A stretch of DNA of 64,000 nt from Polyodon spathula (taxonomy: Eukaryota > Chordata > Actinopteri > Acipenseriformes > Polyodontidae), in the NCBI RefSeq assembly GCF_017654505.1, contig NC_054572.1:2816083-2880082 (forward strand), in the 5' to 3' direction. This document shows positions 12,294 to 64,000 of the stretch, in pieces (within the stretch, counting starts at the first letter, position 1; each line of letters begins with the position of its first letter). The notes beneath the pieces are model-generated. The model saw only the letters and a list, made by a program, of their open reading frames with translations, was not told where the DNA came from and ran no database searches. Made by a program: the position numbers and the translations under genes.

Positions 12294-14486
12294 AAGGCTG
12301 GCTTATAAAGATCTGCATGGCTTGGCACGGTTCATGGTCCCTTGAGTCATCTATCACAGAGATTTATCATCTCACTCCTGCCTCTAAGCATTTAAAAAAA
12401 AAATTTGAGCCCCAGAATTTCTATACCGACAATAATGTGACAGCAAGTGACAGGCGGTGTTAAAGGTCACACTCTCTTTGCCTATTCTTGAGTATGTAAA
12501 TGTATTTTTATTGACATCTCTGTTTGCTTAAGATAAGAAAAATAAATTGTCTTTTGATAACGGGATAGCGACTTATTTTTTGAAAGCCACCATCACAAAA
12601 GTAAAGTGTGAGTTTTCCTAATATTGAACTGTTTAAAATGCTAATGCATATTAGGTTTGAGCAATGTGCTGAAGCACTGTGCACTGTGTTAGAGTGAAGC
12701 TTGTGTTACACTGATGCGCTTCCCCGCCTCACTTCCCTCCAAGCTGTGAAGAGTCTTTTCAGGAGCAATGTCTGCTGGAATAGTTGATAAGCACGGGAAA
12801 TAATAAGATATTAAATGGGGTACAAAATGAAATATTCTGAAAATGTAAATGTTGATATTGGGACAATTGAAATCTCCCATGTCTACTGTATGTTTGCCCC
12901 TACATGCATTTCAAATTGCTTCGTATAATAATTTGCTATCATTTCTATTCTGACCTGGGAGTCTGTAACATACCCAATAGAAAAAGAACTCTCCTGTGGT
13001 CTATCTTTTCAGAACAGTTTATACCCTGTATGTGGAACTCTTCTATACCTTCAGGACTAAGCCAGGTTTCTGTGATTCCAGTAATCTCTGGAGACGTGCA
13101 TGTATTTTCTCTCTAGTAAACACACACATAGATCCGTACATACATACACACATGATATTCCATTGGTTTGTACACAATGTCTGTGCTGACTTTTTTTTAA
13201 AACAAGACCTGACAACCCCAGATTGCAGTTTTTAACTATTAGACAAAATATTTATAGAATACTTAAAAACTGCTGCTATAATCATGATTAATAGTGTTAT
13301 CATTGAATTATACCAAGTCACGTTTTTATTAACAATGATGGTGACCTATACTGTGTCACCCAAATTCTTATAAAGTCAGCAAAAACACGTTTTAAATGAT
13401 TTGGTATATTATAACGCTATTAATAACAACCATCATGCAGCATGGTCCTAATAGCCGTTGTTAAATATTCTGTAAACATTTCGTCTGATAGTTAAACAGT
13501 GCAATATGTGGCTTGCTTTCAGACGATATTGCCACGGACATGAATGGAATACTTAATGTGATTGAAATCACTGACATGGATTTTGCCGAATGTATTTGTA
13601 ATATTGTCAGGCTCCTCCCACACTGTCTCAGCTTCACACGTCTGTATGCACATCTTATAACATCTTCTTATAATACTGTAAGTGATTGGTGGCTACTTCT
13701 GTTCATGTTGAGTTTATCTCGGAGGCAAGCAAACAGTACCAGAGAAAATGCACGATTAAAGGAATTCACCCAACAATTAACTATAAACTAATAGTGTATA
13801 TTGGGTAGGGAGTTCTATCGCAATTTTAAAAGCTTATTAAATGTAAAATGAAGTGTTACATACATGGTATACATGTATAATATAGCTGACAACTACAAAG
13901 ACAAACAGCACTTCAAACGATTTTATTTATAGCCTACAATCCTACATACTAAAATACAGACAAAAGTAGAAATAAATTCCAACCAATATACAAAGATGCC
14001 TCCCTGCCCCATCCAAAAAATACATTAATAATTAATTTATTTAAAATATGATTTTTACCCACGCTAGGTAATTGTAAATCCACATTGTATATGTGAAGTT
14101 ATCTAAATAAAAATACATTCTGCATGACAATGGACAATTTTAAATGAAGTTTACAAAAAAAATTTTTATTTCATTTCCATTTGGCTGCTGCTCGATGGTG
14201 GAAGAGCCGTCTCCCTATACGCTCGTAGTTTCCATAACAGCGAATTATGCTTCCATTCATTTCGTTAACATGCACTTTGATTAATGAGTTCCCCTTATCT
14301 AATCGTTGAGACAAGAAGTGATGTACGTGACCTTCGACAATTAAGCTTTTAAACGAAAAATGCGTTCATTAACGACCTCATCGACTCAATTTCAAAGCAT
14401 TAACGGATTGATTTAATTAACACAATTCATTTGAAAATCACTTGCTACTAAAGCACTTGTGCCTATACCACGAGTTTGATACAGTG
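12294..14486. other. No gene seen
   Basis: AT-rich unique-looking sequence. Short frames (13513-13791 and others) have no recognisable domain. Confidence 0.5.
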
Positions 14487-14669
14487 AAGGTCTTTTCACA
14501 CTGAACGCCTCGCGTCAAAGCTTCAGCGTCCGATGTGTTTTGACGTCGTCAAGTTTCTTTCACACCAAAGACATTCAAATAATTAGAACACAAGAAACAG
14601 CAAACCTGTGATGCACGAGAAGTCGAGATGGCAGACAGTGACGAAGATATCGGCTTATTATTTTTAATT

Positions 14670-14720
<51 letters not shown>

Positions 14721-15498
14721 TATTATTATTATTATAAATACCGGTAACAATAATTACTGCTGACTGTTTATGTCTCTCTACCTTTTCATTTCCAAATGCT
14801 GCTCCAAAGATTTGCAGCCTGTATTTCCATGGTTTTATATTTCCTGCCCACTCTGTTTTCTGCTCCTTGTTTTTGAGAAAACTGGTCCCGCAAGCTCTTC
14901 CATCGGTTTTGAACTACATCTGAAAATCACGAGATGTGCAAATGAGTAAAACACGCAGCAGTACAGGACTTTTCTTGTGGTTCACTAAAACACTTTAACG
15001 AGAACAGAACCATTGAAGTGTTGCATATTTTTAACATGTAGGCTATAGTTCTTAATCATAAAAAAAACTAAACTTTATACAACTATTCAGTTTAAAGATA
15101 CAGTGTGTGTTTGAAACACAAGGCTCTACTCTTGCCGTTCTCCACAAACAAGTAGTAAGCATTTTGATGACTGGACATTAATGAATTTACTGTCTGTCCT
15201 AAAAAATGAAATAATGTAAAATACAGACAAAAATAAGGATTATATACATTATATTTATACATGTATTTATTTAATTCAGATGGAGGTATGTTTTTAACAT
15301 GTTGGGTCTCATTTAGTGTTGCTGTTAAAATTCTTTGAAAGTTTTCTTGTTCTCTTTACTGTAGCTCCGCTTGTTTCCATTATCTTTAAGGACACTTTGT
15401 ATTTCTGCATTATCTACTGTTTGAAATCGCTCATTGTCATTGTCCGATGTCTGTGTTAATGAAATACAGGGATGATGTGTTCAGTGTGAAGAGACTTT
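14487..15498. mobile_element. About 1-kb terminal-inverted-repeat element, probably non-autonomous
   Basis: AAGGTCTTTTCACACTGAACGC at 14487-14508 is complementary, with three mismatches, to 15477-15498. A further shared word TCCGATGT lies inside both ends. The internal sequence has no long frame, although ATGGCAGACAGTGACGAAGA near 14628 looks like a coding start. An (AAT)n/(ATT)n hairpin lies at 14655-14734. End sequences of the TCACACTGAACGC kind suggest PIF/Harbinger or hAT; the class is not decided. Confidence 0.6.
14655..14734. repeat. (AAT)n(ATT)n palindromic microsatellite
   Basis: A pure AAT run is followed by an ATT run, able to fold into a hairpin. Confidence 0.9.
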
Positions 15499-16915
15499 AA
15501 CACTGGTTTTTGAAAATCCTGCCCTATCTGTCTCACACCTTTAGCCCTAAGTAGAACCTGATTTTTGTTCTCACCTACCCCTCTGCCAAGTTTAAATCAT
15601 TTCTAATCTTCCAAAGGGTTCTTTCTATGCTCCATGCCAGAATATTAAGACTCGGGGCCCCCAATCATCTAGCACCACCACTGCTAGTACAGTATTTCAT
15701 ATTAGATTTCAAAATGTCACATTTTTCAATGTTTGTCAGTTTTTCATTAAGTATATAGAAAAATACACACCTCCATGTAATTCGATATGTTAGAGTAACA
15801 TTATTAGACTAGTTTCATTTGACTCTATGAAGCACAATGCGTTATTTAATAGGTCTTTTATTTGTTGCACAGAAAAGGAATTCAGTGTAATTTAGAACGA
15901 ATCTGTATTGCCGAATGCATGGATTATGTGTGTTTTTAGCGTTACTGTGGTATAAAATCAGCATTAACTGATGCTGGGTTGAACTGACAAAGCATGCAGG
16001 CCCAATGACCAACAAACAAACAAACAATACAGCAACGTCGCTGGGGTTAAAAATACCCTGTCTATTTCTTTTTTTTAACTTTTTGCATATGCATGTTCCT
16101 GATGCTTTTACACACTGTACTCAACAGTGACGATCGGCAAAATGACTTTACAGAAATAATATTAAAAAAAAACATTTCTATCCCCAAGGATCACATGAAA
16201 TACCGCCTTCTAATTCTAGCACATTCGCAAACCATGTTCTTCTATAGCCAGTGCAAGCTGCACATTCATCACTGGCTCTTTTTGCAAATCTAACCGCAGC
16301 TCAGCAAGTGCCTTGGTGGTAAGTAGCATTCTCCAGCATTAACCCACTCACACTGTGCTGCTGTGCCACATTCCTATAGAATTGCCTTCGTGTGCAGCCG
16401 TCTTGAGGTGTTTTCATTTTGGTTTCAATTAAAGCGTTTCCTTTGCGGACAGGTAAACAGCCTAGATGATATCCACCATTTCGCTTGTTCTTTCCTGTCT
16501 GAAGAGTACTTCATGGACACCTGGACAGCAATAGAAAATCACCATAGAAGAAAAGACACTGCAGCAACTGCACTTTTAGGTTAGCGATTCGAGTTTCATA
16601 CTGCAACATTCAGAATAACAACTACGCAGAGGAGGGGGGATGCTAATACCTAGATAATATACCATGGATAAAACATAGCAAATTATACAGCAGTTAAAGC
16701 CCACACAAGCATGTTGCAGCAGGGTAAATACAGAGATACACTTCAGTATAATAGGATCTACACAGCAGCTACACTGTGAGCACACTTTTGTTACATTATT
16801 TAAACATGAGTAGCTACAGCAACTTGCAGCGTCATGCAATTCATGTTATTGTATTTTGAAGTGTGTCCGACGAAATGCCGATTTTATTCAATTATATTGT
16901 AAACTGTTTTTTCAA

Positions 16916-16960
<45 letters not shown>

Positions 16961-18040
16961 CCCACTGTTTGATCCATTTTAAATTCCTAAGTATTAATAA
17001 AGTCTTTAGGTTTCTAGCATGCCCTCTGGTAACGTCTCCACTTTTCTGAACAGAAGACCTGCATTAGCTGGCCTGTTCCACTGCTTCATTGACTCTCCTG
17101 CAGACTGGGATCCATTTCCCAGGTTCAGTGGGCGTCCTCCGGGACCAGGACCAGGCCAGTTTCCTTTTTCACACCCAGGAATGGATGCCAGCGAGCTGCT
17201 GGTCTCTGGAGGATAAAGGCCAGCCCTGGAGATGTCCGCCTGAACTCACCAGGTAGGGTCTGCTGTGATGAGAATAGCCTGAGCAGAATGTCAGCATCAT
17301 TTTTCATTACAGCTAAATGTAATTTGTACCTTAGCATGTATTCTAAGCAGAAAGTAATTTAGTTCATCCGTAAAGGACAAGAAAATGAAAAAGCCTTCAC
17401 ACTTCACCTGTGAGACACTGGTTCGTGGCACAAAATATTAACCACTTCACTATGAGGACAGACAACTACTTTTGAAACTGGCCGTTCTTTTGTTTCCCTC
17501 AGAACTATACAGGATCACATAAATGAAGACACTCCCCCATAGAATGCATTTATATATAAACTAGATTGAGTGAGCCTGTTGCTTTCGGATCGTGTAACCA
17601 TGGGAGTCAGTCTTGATGTGTATATTTTATAAGTCCAACTTGTGCGAAGTTATAACGCATGGTTTTCCTTCACCGATTATAGTTTGAATTAACCGTGAAT
17701 ACTAAAAATAAATCGCAGGGCTGGCAGTGAAGTGATCAGTTTTAGTCTGGTGTATCAGTAAATCAGTCACCAGCTCTAACAAAGTCACAGGAATCTCGTT
17801 GACATCCCACCATTCACCCATTGAAATGTGACCCAGAACCTCCCACATTGCCAATTTTACAAATTCAACTGAAGCTGTTTATTCGTAAAAAAAAAAAAAA
17901 AAAAAAAAAAACCTCAGGGTGGCGTGGATCTGTTAAAAAAACAACAAAATGAGGATTTGTTAAAGAAACCACAGCCAACACATGCACAGTACTGAAGTGC
18001 TGCTTTAATCTGAGAATCAATTACATTTTAGTACTAACAT
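15499..18040. other. No gene seen; homopolymers and a dispersed repeat
   Basis: Contains a dispersed repeat copy (15686-15857, listed separately), a T run at 16916-16957 and an A run at 17887-17911. Short frames at 16093-16584 and 17019-17337 are not recognised. Confidence 0.45.
15686..15857 (+). repeat. Dispersed repeat Q, copy 1
   Basis: About 170 bp starting agtacagtatttcatattag aligns with 37655-37823 at roughly 75-80 percent by eye, in the same orientation. It is non-coding and of unknown class. Confidence 0.75.
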
Positions 18041-18055
18041 GGCTAAGAAACGACA

Positions 18056-18362
18056 GACTGCTTGTGTTACTGTTCACGTGAGAAGCAACAAGGCATGTCT
18101 GTACTGCACCGAGTTGCAAATCTGCTGTTTGCTTACAGAGTGACGCCACAGTCAACAACAACGAAAACTCCGGCCGAGCTGTTTTTAAAGAGACAGCTCC
18201 GCACACGTTTTTCATTGCTGAGACAGGATACACCTCTGCAGCTTAAACAACTAAAACAAATGCAGCTGCAAAATTCAAACGCTCGATCCTCTCTCAGGTC
18301 TCTGCTTCCCGAGCAGCGTGTATTGGTGAAAGATAACAGGGGAGGAGCAAAAAAATGGCAAA
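18056..18362 (+). pseudogene. Ty3/Gypsy-type integrase C-terminal fragment
   Basis: The plus frame reads RVANLLFAYRVTPQSTTTKT, then PAELFLKRQLRTRFSLLRQD, then later LLPEQRVLVKDNRGG and KKWQNR. The YR.TP.STT..PAELFL.R.LRT..SLL series is the typical end of a retrotransposon integrase core. Only this piece remains, and it is cut off near 18362 by an inverted L2 fragment. Confidence 0.8.
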
Positions 18363-18363
18363 A

Positions 18364-19012
18364 CAGGATTATTAGGAAGGCACTGAGAGAGGCAGCACGG
18401 GCAGAGTTTAGTGTATTAGTGACAGACAGGAGAGCAGTTTCAGTGGAGTGAGCAGAGCGGAAACCAGATTGGAGAGGGTCGAGCAGAAAGTGGTTAGACA
18501 GGAAAGTAGAGAGCTGGTGGTGTACTGCCCGCTCAAAGATTTTAGAGAGGAAGGGTAAGAGGGAGACAGGATGGTAGTTCTGGAGGGGGTTGGGGGTCGA
18601 GGATAGGTTTTTTGAGGAGGGGGGTGATAGAGGCTTGTTTGAAGGCAGAGGGAAAGAGGCCAGTTAGGAGAGAGATGTTGAAAAGGGAGGAGAGATGAAG
18701 GGGAGTAGAGAAGGAGAAGCAGCTTGAAAGAGGTGAGTGGGGAGGGGGTCCAGCGCACACATGGTGGGTTTGTGGCCCTGGAGGAGGGAGGAGAGGTCAG
18801 AGGGGAGAGAGGAGGAGGAGGAGGGTGAGTTAGTAGGGAGACAGAGGGTGTTGGGGTTGGAGCGGGAGGGGTTGGGGGGAGGGAGAGGTGTTAAAGAGTT
18901 TGCAGATATCAGAGATTTTAGAGGAGAAGAAAGAGGCAAAGCTGATAGAGATAGAGGAGGGAGGAGGAGGGGGGGGAGAGTTGAGGAGGGGCTGCAAAAG
19001 AGAATGGCATAT
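18364..19012 (-). pseudogene. L2-type LINE reverse transcriptase fragment (inverted)
   Basis: The minus strand encodes, across several frames, CALDPLPTHLFQAA, PSAFKQASITPLLKKP and, nearer its 3' end, QSGFRSAHSTETALLSVTNT and LNSARAASLSAFLIIL. This is the standard L2 reverse transcriptase order before the first catalytic Asp. It stops at about 18364, before the YADD motif. The plus strand appears G/A-rich because of C/T-rich coding. Confidence 0.78.
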
Positions 19013-22033
<3,021 letters not shown>

Positions 22034-22034
22034 C

Positions 22035-22361
22035 AGTAACACTTTATATAAAGTGTCTCTATTTACATAGTAGTTACTTAGTAAATACAAGTGTACTTAC
22101 ACATAATTACCATGTTATTATGCATAGTTACAATGTAATTAATGTGTAAACCTTTTTGCACAATATAACCCAAACTCCAAACCAAACTCTACCCCCCTAA
22201 CCCTTTTCTGTGTACTTACATATATCATGCAAAAAGATTTACACACGAAGTACATTGTAACTATGCATAATAACATTGTAATGGTGTATGAGTACACATG
22301 CATTTACTCAGTAACTACAATGCAAATACACAGTAATTCAAGTAAAATGTAAAATGTTACC
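22035..22361. mobile_element. Palindromic MITE, family P, copy 2
   Basis: Left end agtaacactttatataaagt...tagttacttagtaaata. Right end tttactcagtaactac...aaaatgttacc. The internal stretch aacccaaactccaaaccaaa is the counterpart of the CCTAACCC-like core of copy 1. Confidence 0.78.
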
Positions 22362-22483
22362 ATAAAATCTTTGCAATGTAAACTGTGTGCAACAATTTGG
22401 AAGCTAGCTTGATGACATATTAAAGTTTCCCTTTTTAGCTTTTAAAGACCAGTAGCTGCTTTGCTTTGGAGCTGTCACATGTA

Positions 22484-22957
22484 TTCTAGATGCTGGAACC
22501 CTGCCTCATTAAGCAAAGTTACAATGGTGCTGTTCCCATGTCCTCTAGATGCTGGAACCCTGCCTCATTAAGCAAAGTTACAATGGTGCTGTTCCCATGT
22601 CCTCTAGATGCTGGAACCCTGCCATTCATTAATGTCCTCAATGCTGGAACCCTGCCTCATTAACAAAGTTACAATGGTGCTGTTCCCATGTCCTCTAGAT
22701 GCTGGAACCCTGCCTCATTAAGCAAAGTTACAATGGTGCTGTTCCCATGTTCTCTAGATGCTGGAACCCTGCCTCATTAAGCAAAGTTACAATGGTGCTG
22801 TTCCCATGTCCTCTAGATGCTGGAACCCTGCCTCATTAAGCAAAGTTACAATGGTGCTGTTCCCATGTCCTCTAGATGCTGGAACCCTGCCTCATTAAGC
22901 AAAGTTACAATGGTGCTGTTCCCATGTCCTCTAAATGCTGGAACCCTGCCTCATTAG
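22484..22957. repeat. 59-bp minisatellite, about 8 copies
   Basis: Unit ctagatgctggaaccctgcc, then tcattaagcaaagttacaat, then ggtgctgttcccatgtcct. A scrambled partial unit interrupts the array at about 22615-22660. Confidence 0.95.
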
Positions 22958-23960
22958 GCAGTTCGTGCTTTGACCTCTATAGGCCTCAGCTTCAGCACCT
23001 GTATTTTATTTTAGTTTCCCATCACTTGGTCCTTCCACAGTTTGAGACTTGGCCTGGTTCTCTCTCAATCAGTGCCTGGCAGTCCATAAGTACCGCTGTG
23101 AATAATATTCAGATAATAGGACCAAGTGCACAGTAAAATAATGAACAAAGAAAAGCAGAAAAGCAGCCACTGCAGGTCAGAACGACAGTGTAAATCCCTT
23201 GCCAGATGCTAGGGTTATTAACTATGTGTTTTGGATAACTACTACACGGAAAAACACTTTTTATAATATTAAATACATGCTCTCAGCATAAACATGAAAT
23301 GATTTGATCAGGAAACTAATTACTTTGGGTTGTTAATGTATATTGTTCTGTAACTTACTGGTACTTATCTGCCTACTCATGAAGAAAGGTGCCAAGCCGA
23401 CAGGTATTAAATATTAGAACTTCATTTGGATTTTGAAGTGTATGCTTAATATACAGCATTTAACATGATTTGTATCTCCTCGTCCACATTGTTATTGTAA
23501 GCGTGCAGCCTTAATTCATTTTTAATCGCTCAACAGTGTTCTCTTTCTAAACCCAGTCAGAGAAACGACGCGATTCTAGTTTATAAAGTAGAAAAATAGC
23601 TTCTTGCAGGTTGTTGCATTTCAGTCAGTTTAGGAAGTTATTAAAATGCTGAATAGATAACTTGGTAAACGATGCTGTATCAAAGTCAAAACGTTTTTTT
23701 TCTTGTTATCCTTGTAAAAATGAGCCCTCATTGTAATCTTGGGGCAGACTGAATAGTTTGCTAAATATTTAACTTCACATATAAACATGCTATTTAAATA
23801 TGTATTCATCTGTGGGTACAAGAGCAGTTTAATGACAATGAATAAAGATTTAAAAAGCTGTTTGTAATCTAATTTTTGTATTATAAAATTGTGTAATCAC
23901 TAGAGCAATTCAAGTGTTTGGGCTAATTCTTTAATTTAAAAGAGGCTTAAGCTGCCCCCC
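22958..23960. other. No gene seen
   Basis: Nothing recognised on either strand. Confidence 0.45.
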
Positions 23961-23964
23961 TTCT

Positions 23965-24302
23965 CTCCATCCATTATCATTAACTGCTTAATCCTTTACA
24001 GGGTTGAGGTGAACAAGAGCCTAACCTGGCAGACACAGGGCGCAAGGCAGGACTACACCCTAGACGGGACACCAGTCCATTGCAGGGCACCACACACACA
24101 CACTCACTCACAGAGAGAGCAATTTAGAATGACCAATCAACCTGAACAGCATGTCTTAGGAAACTGGAGTACCCAGAGAAAACTCACGCAGGCATGGGAA
24201 GAACACGCAAACTTCACACAGACAGACCCCTAGGCTGGAGTTGAGCCTAGGACCCTGGAGCTGTGAGGCAGCAGTGCAAACCACCACTCCATGGTGCCGC
24301 CA
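23965..24302 (-). mobile_element. SINE-like interspersed repeat common in fish
   Basis: The minus strand begins GGCGGCACCATGGAGTGGTG, continues through GCAGTGCTGCCTCACAGCTC and a box-B-like CAGGGTCCTAGGCTCAA, then a GTGTGAAGTTTGCGTGTTCT body and AATTTGAGTACTCC-type sequence. I know this phrase as a widespread fish repeat with a tRNA-like head; the exact family name is uncertain. Confidence 0.65.
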
Positions 24303-24797
24303 ACCCTTCTCTCCTATTTTGCTTTTATTGAACAGCAAATGTGAATTCCCTGTAGAAACAGTAGTATTTCAATATGTATTACATCATTATCAGTTACATA
24401 CTGTTCTGAAAATCTAGTCCATCGCTGAAGGGAATTCAGAGCTGATTTTAAAGAGCGTTGAACAGATATGATGAATGATTTATTAATAAACGAGTACATT
24501 CTATAGTGAGATAACTGGACACCGCCCCCTGCTGACCGTCCAATCAGGGGGATGACAGGGGGGGTACGGGTGAGCAGTTCCAAGATATGCCCATAAGGGG
24601 TTCATTTACCAATCAAAACATGAGCCTAAGTTGTTGGGAGGACATTTCTCAGAAAGCCGGGTCAAGCTTTATTCGGAGGAGAGACATGCAAACACAGTAG
24701 CTCAGAGATCTTTACAGATTGGTAAGCTGCTGCAGTGACGTTTTCTTCTTCCTCAACTGGATATCTTTCCACAATGAGGAACATTTTGCAAGCAACT

Positions 24798-24864
<67 letters not shown>

Positions 24865-26051
24865 CCATAGAATTGAATACTCTGTGCTGTTGATATCTAG
24901 CAGAACAAGGTCAGGCCAAATGATTCTTGCTGATGCTTTTATAGCCACGCAAGAGCCTTTTATTACCAAACAGGGCTGAACCAGAGATTATGGGAGCAGA
25001 AGACCTTCATATTTTAGGTTTGGTGCCAAATCAGAGAAACAGATTCGGTATGTTTTGGGATTCAGAGTTCCGGCTTCCTGCACATATTTGTTAGTTTTAC
25101 CATGATGTTTTGCATACACAAGTAACTGAGAGTGTCACACTGGCGTAAAATGTTGTAATCTTGAACAAAAAAGAGATGTGGCCTATTAACTATTGCAATC
25201 GTCACTCCTAATAAGAGAAGTAGTGTATAAATACTAGGGGTTGTATAGACACTGTATAGGGTTACACCCTTTCATATGGGGTGTCTTCTAAAGAGGGAGG
25301 TGCAGTGCACTATGAAGATGATGGTTAAGTAATAATAAGATGATTTCTTGTGCTTTTGTTGTGCTGTAACAAGAGTCCTCTGTTCAACCTCGAGTGGCTT
25401 TGAGCAGGTAAAACAAAACAGTTCACAGCAGGCCAGTGTGAAGCGTGAAGACCTCTCGAGGAGCGCGCATTCTCATTTCCGCAGGATTCATTACAGCCAA
25501 GGGGGAATAAAAAGGCAATTCGCATTAGGATGAAAAAAACACCTTATTTTAATACTACACTGAAGAGCCACTTAGTCTGCTCAATGCCATGCTTTGTCCA
25601 TCACTGTTATAAGGAAAGCCGCTAGTAGATGCTTCGACTTCAAATAAACTTAATAAAAGGAAATGGTCCCCTCAAGGACTCTGATATTTTCCATTATAAA
25701 TAGTTAAAACTCTATAAATCACTGTGTGTAAACTTCATAACCCAAAGGACACCGTTTAGAAAGGTATCTACACACAGACTGACAGACAGCTTTCTCCTAC
25801 TCATTGCTCTGCTCTCGTCACACTACAAGGTCTTCAGGACAGGCAGACAATCACACACGGGAAGAAGAATCTACACAATCAGAACCACACTCTTCTGTGT
25901 GACATTCCTTTTGTTCCCGGTCCTTTCTCTTACAACTTGCCTTTGCCAGTGTGTCTCAGTTAAAGAATTTTCTCAGTTTGTTGAGTGACAGTAACAAAAT
26001 ACCGACTCTTCTGTTTCTCCCCCCCAGTACCTATGAACAGAACACGAGCGG
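24303..26051. other. Region just downstream of the copine stop; (AG)n at 24799-24857
   Basis: On the minus strand this would contain the copine 3' UTR. Possible poly(A) signals on that strand are ATTAAA near 25545 and AATAAA near 24959-24964. A pure AG tract of about 59 bp (CT in the transcript sense) lies at 24799-24857. No other gene seen. Confidence 0.4.
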
Positions 26052-63917
<37,866 letters not shown>

Positions 63918-64000
63918 CTGCAAAAGAAAAGAGAGATCGAGCCTATTCATCAGAAACCATGGAAGAGATCTGAAGACAGGAGGTACCTTGTTCCAAGTGC

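Noticed and set aside
11569..12463. Open frames of 226-262 codons on both strands
   Set aside because: They are produced by a 30-bp tandem repeat (multiple of 3) and have no start context, splice structure or known domain.

Overview
The window is vertebrate genomic DNA. I think it comes from a ray-finned fish, and possibly a non-teleost such as a sturgeon or paddlefish, but that lineage is only an inference from repeat flavour. The evidence is one intron-rich conserved vertebrate gene, fish-type L2 LINEs, tRNA-headed and 5S-headed SINEs, hAT-, Harbinger- and Tc1/IS630-like DNA transposons, and very abundant microsatellites and minisatellites. Nothing bacterial or viral, no tRNA or rRNA gene and no CRISPR array is present.

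The only host protein-coding gene I can support is the 3' two thirds of a copine on the minus strand, from 63917 down to 26052. Thirteen exons join in frame with GT/AG borders into 407 residues: most of the second C2 domain, a lysine-rich linker, the complete von Willebrand A-like (copine) domain and the C-terminal tail. The tail ending in ...HTQI points to copine-5 (CPNE5) rather than copine-8 or -9. The first C2 domain and the promoter lie beyond the right edge of the window.

Layout: 1-26 kb is downstream of the gene and holds no host gene. It contains a decayed IS630/Tc1-type transposase (about 1.0-1.6 kb), a 136-bp hairpin MITE with TA target duplications (2.2 kb), several minisatellites (21 bp at 6.1 kb, 57/61 bp at 7.3-8.2 kb, 30 bp at 11.65-12.3 kb, 59 bp at 22.5 kb), a 1-kb terminal-inverted-repeat element (14.5-15.5 kb), and a Ty3/Gypsy integrase remnant abutting an inverted L2 fragment (18.0-19.0 kb). 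From 26 to 64 kb are the copine exons and introns. The 13.8-kb intron between 43143 and 29349 carries an L2 fragment, a Harbinger transposase fragment and SINEs nested in a hAT-like element. The intron at 52010-47121 carries an L2 reverse transcriptase relic containing a SINE. The introns at 60-63 kb carry a foldback element invaded by a hAT MITE, a second hAT MITE and two more minisatellites.

I found no convincing new functional system. The most interesting structures are: (i) a foldback element whose second copy in the window serves as an empty-site control for a hAT MITE insertion and whose terminus has been amplified into a 42-bp array; (ii) minisatellites that grew directly against copine splice sites, including an 88-bp array that copies a polypyrimidine tract; and (iii) a degenerate telomere-like tract just upstream of one acceptor, whose G-rich strand would be in the pre-mRNA.
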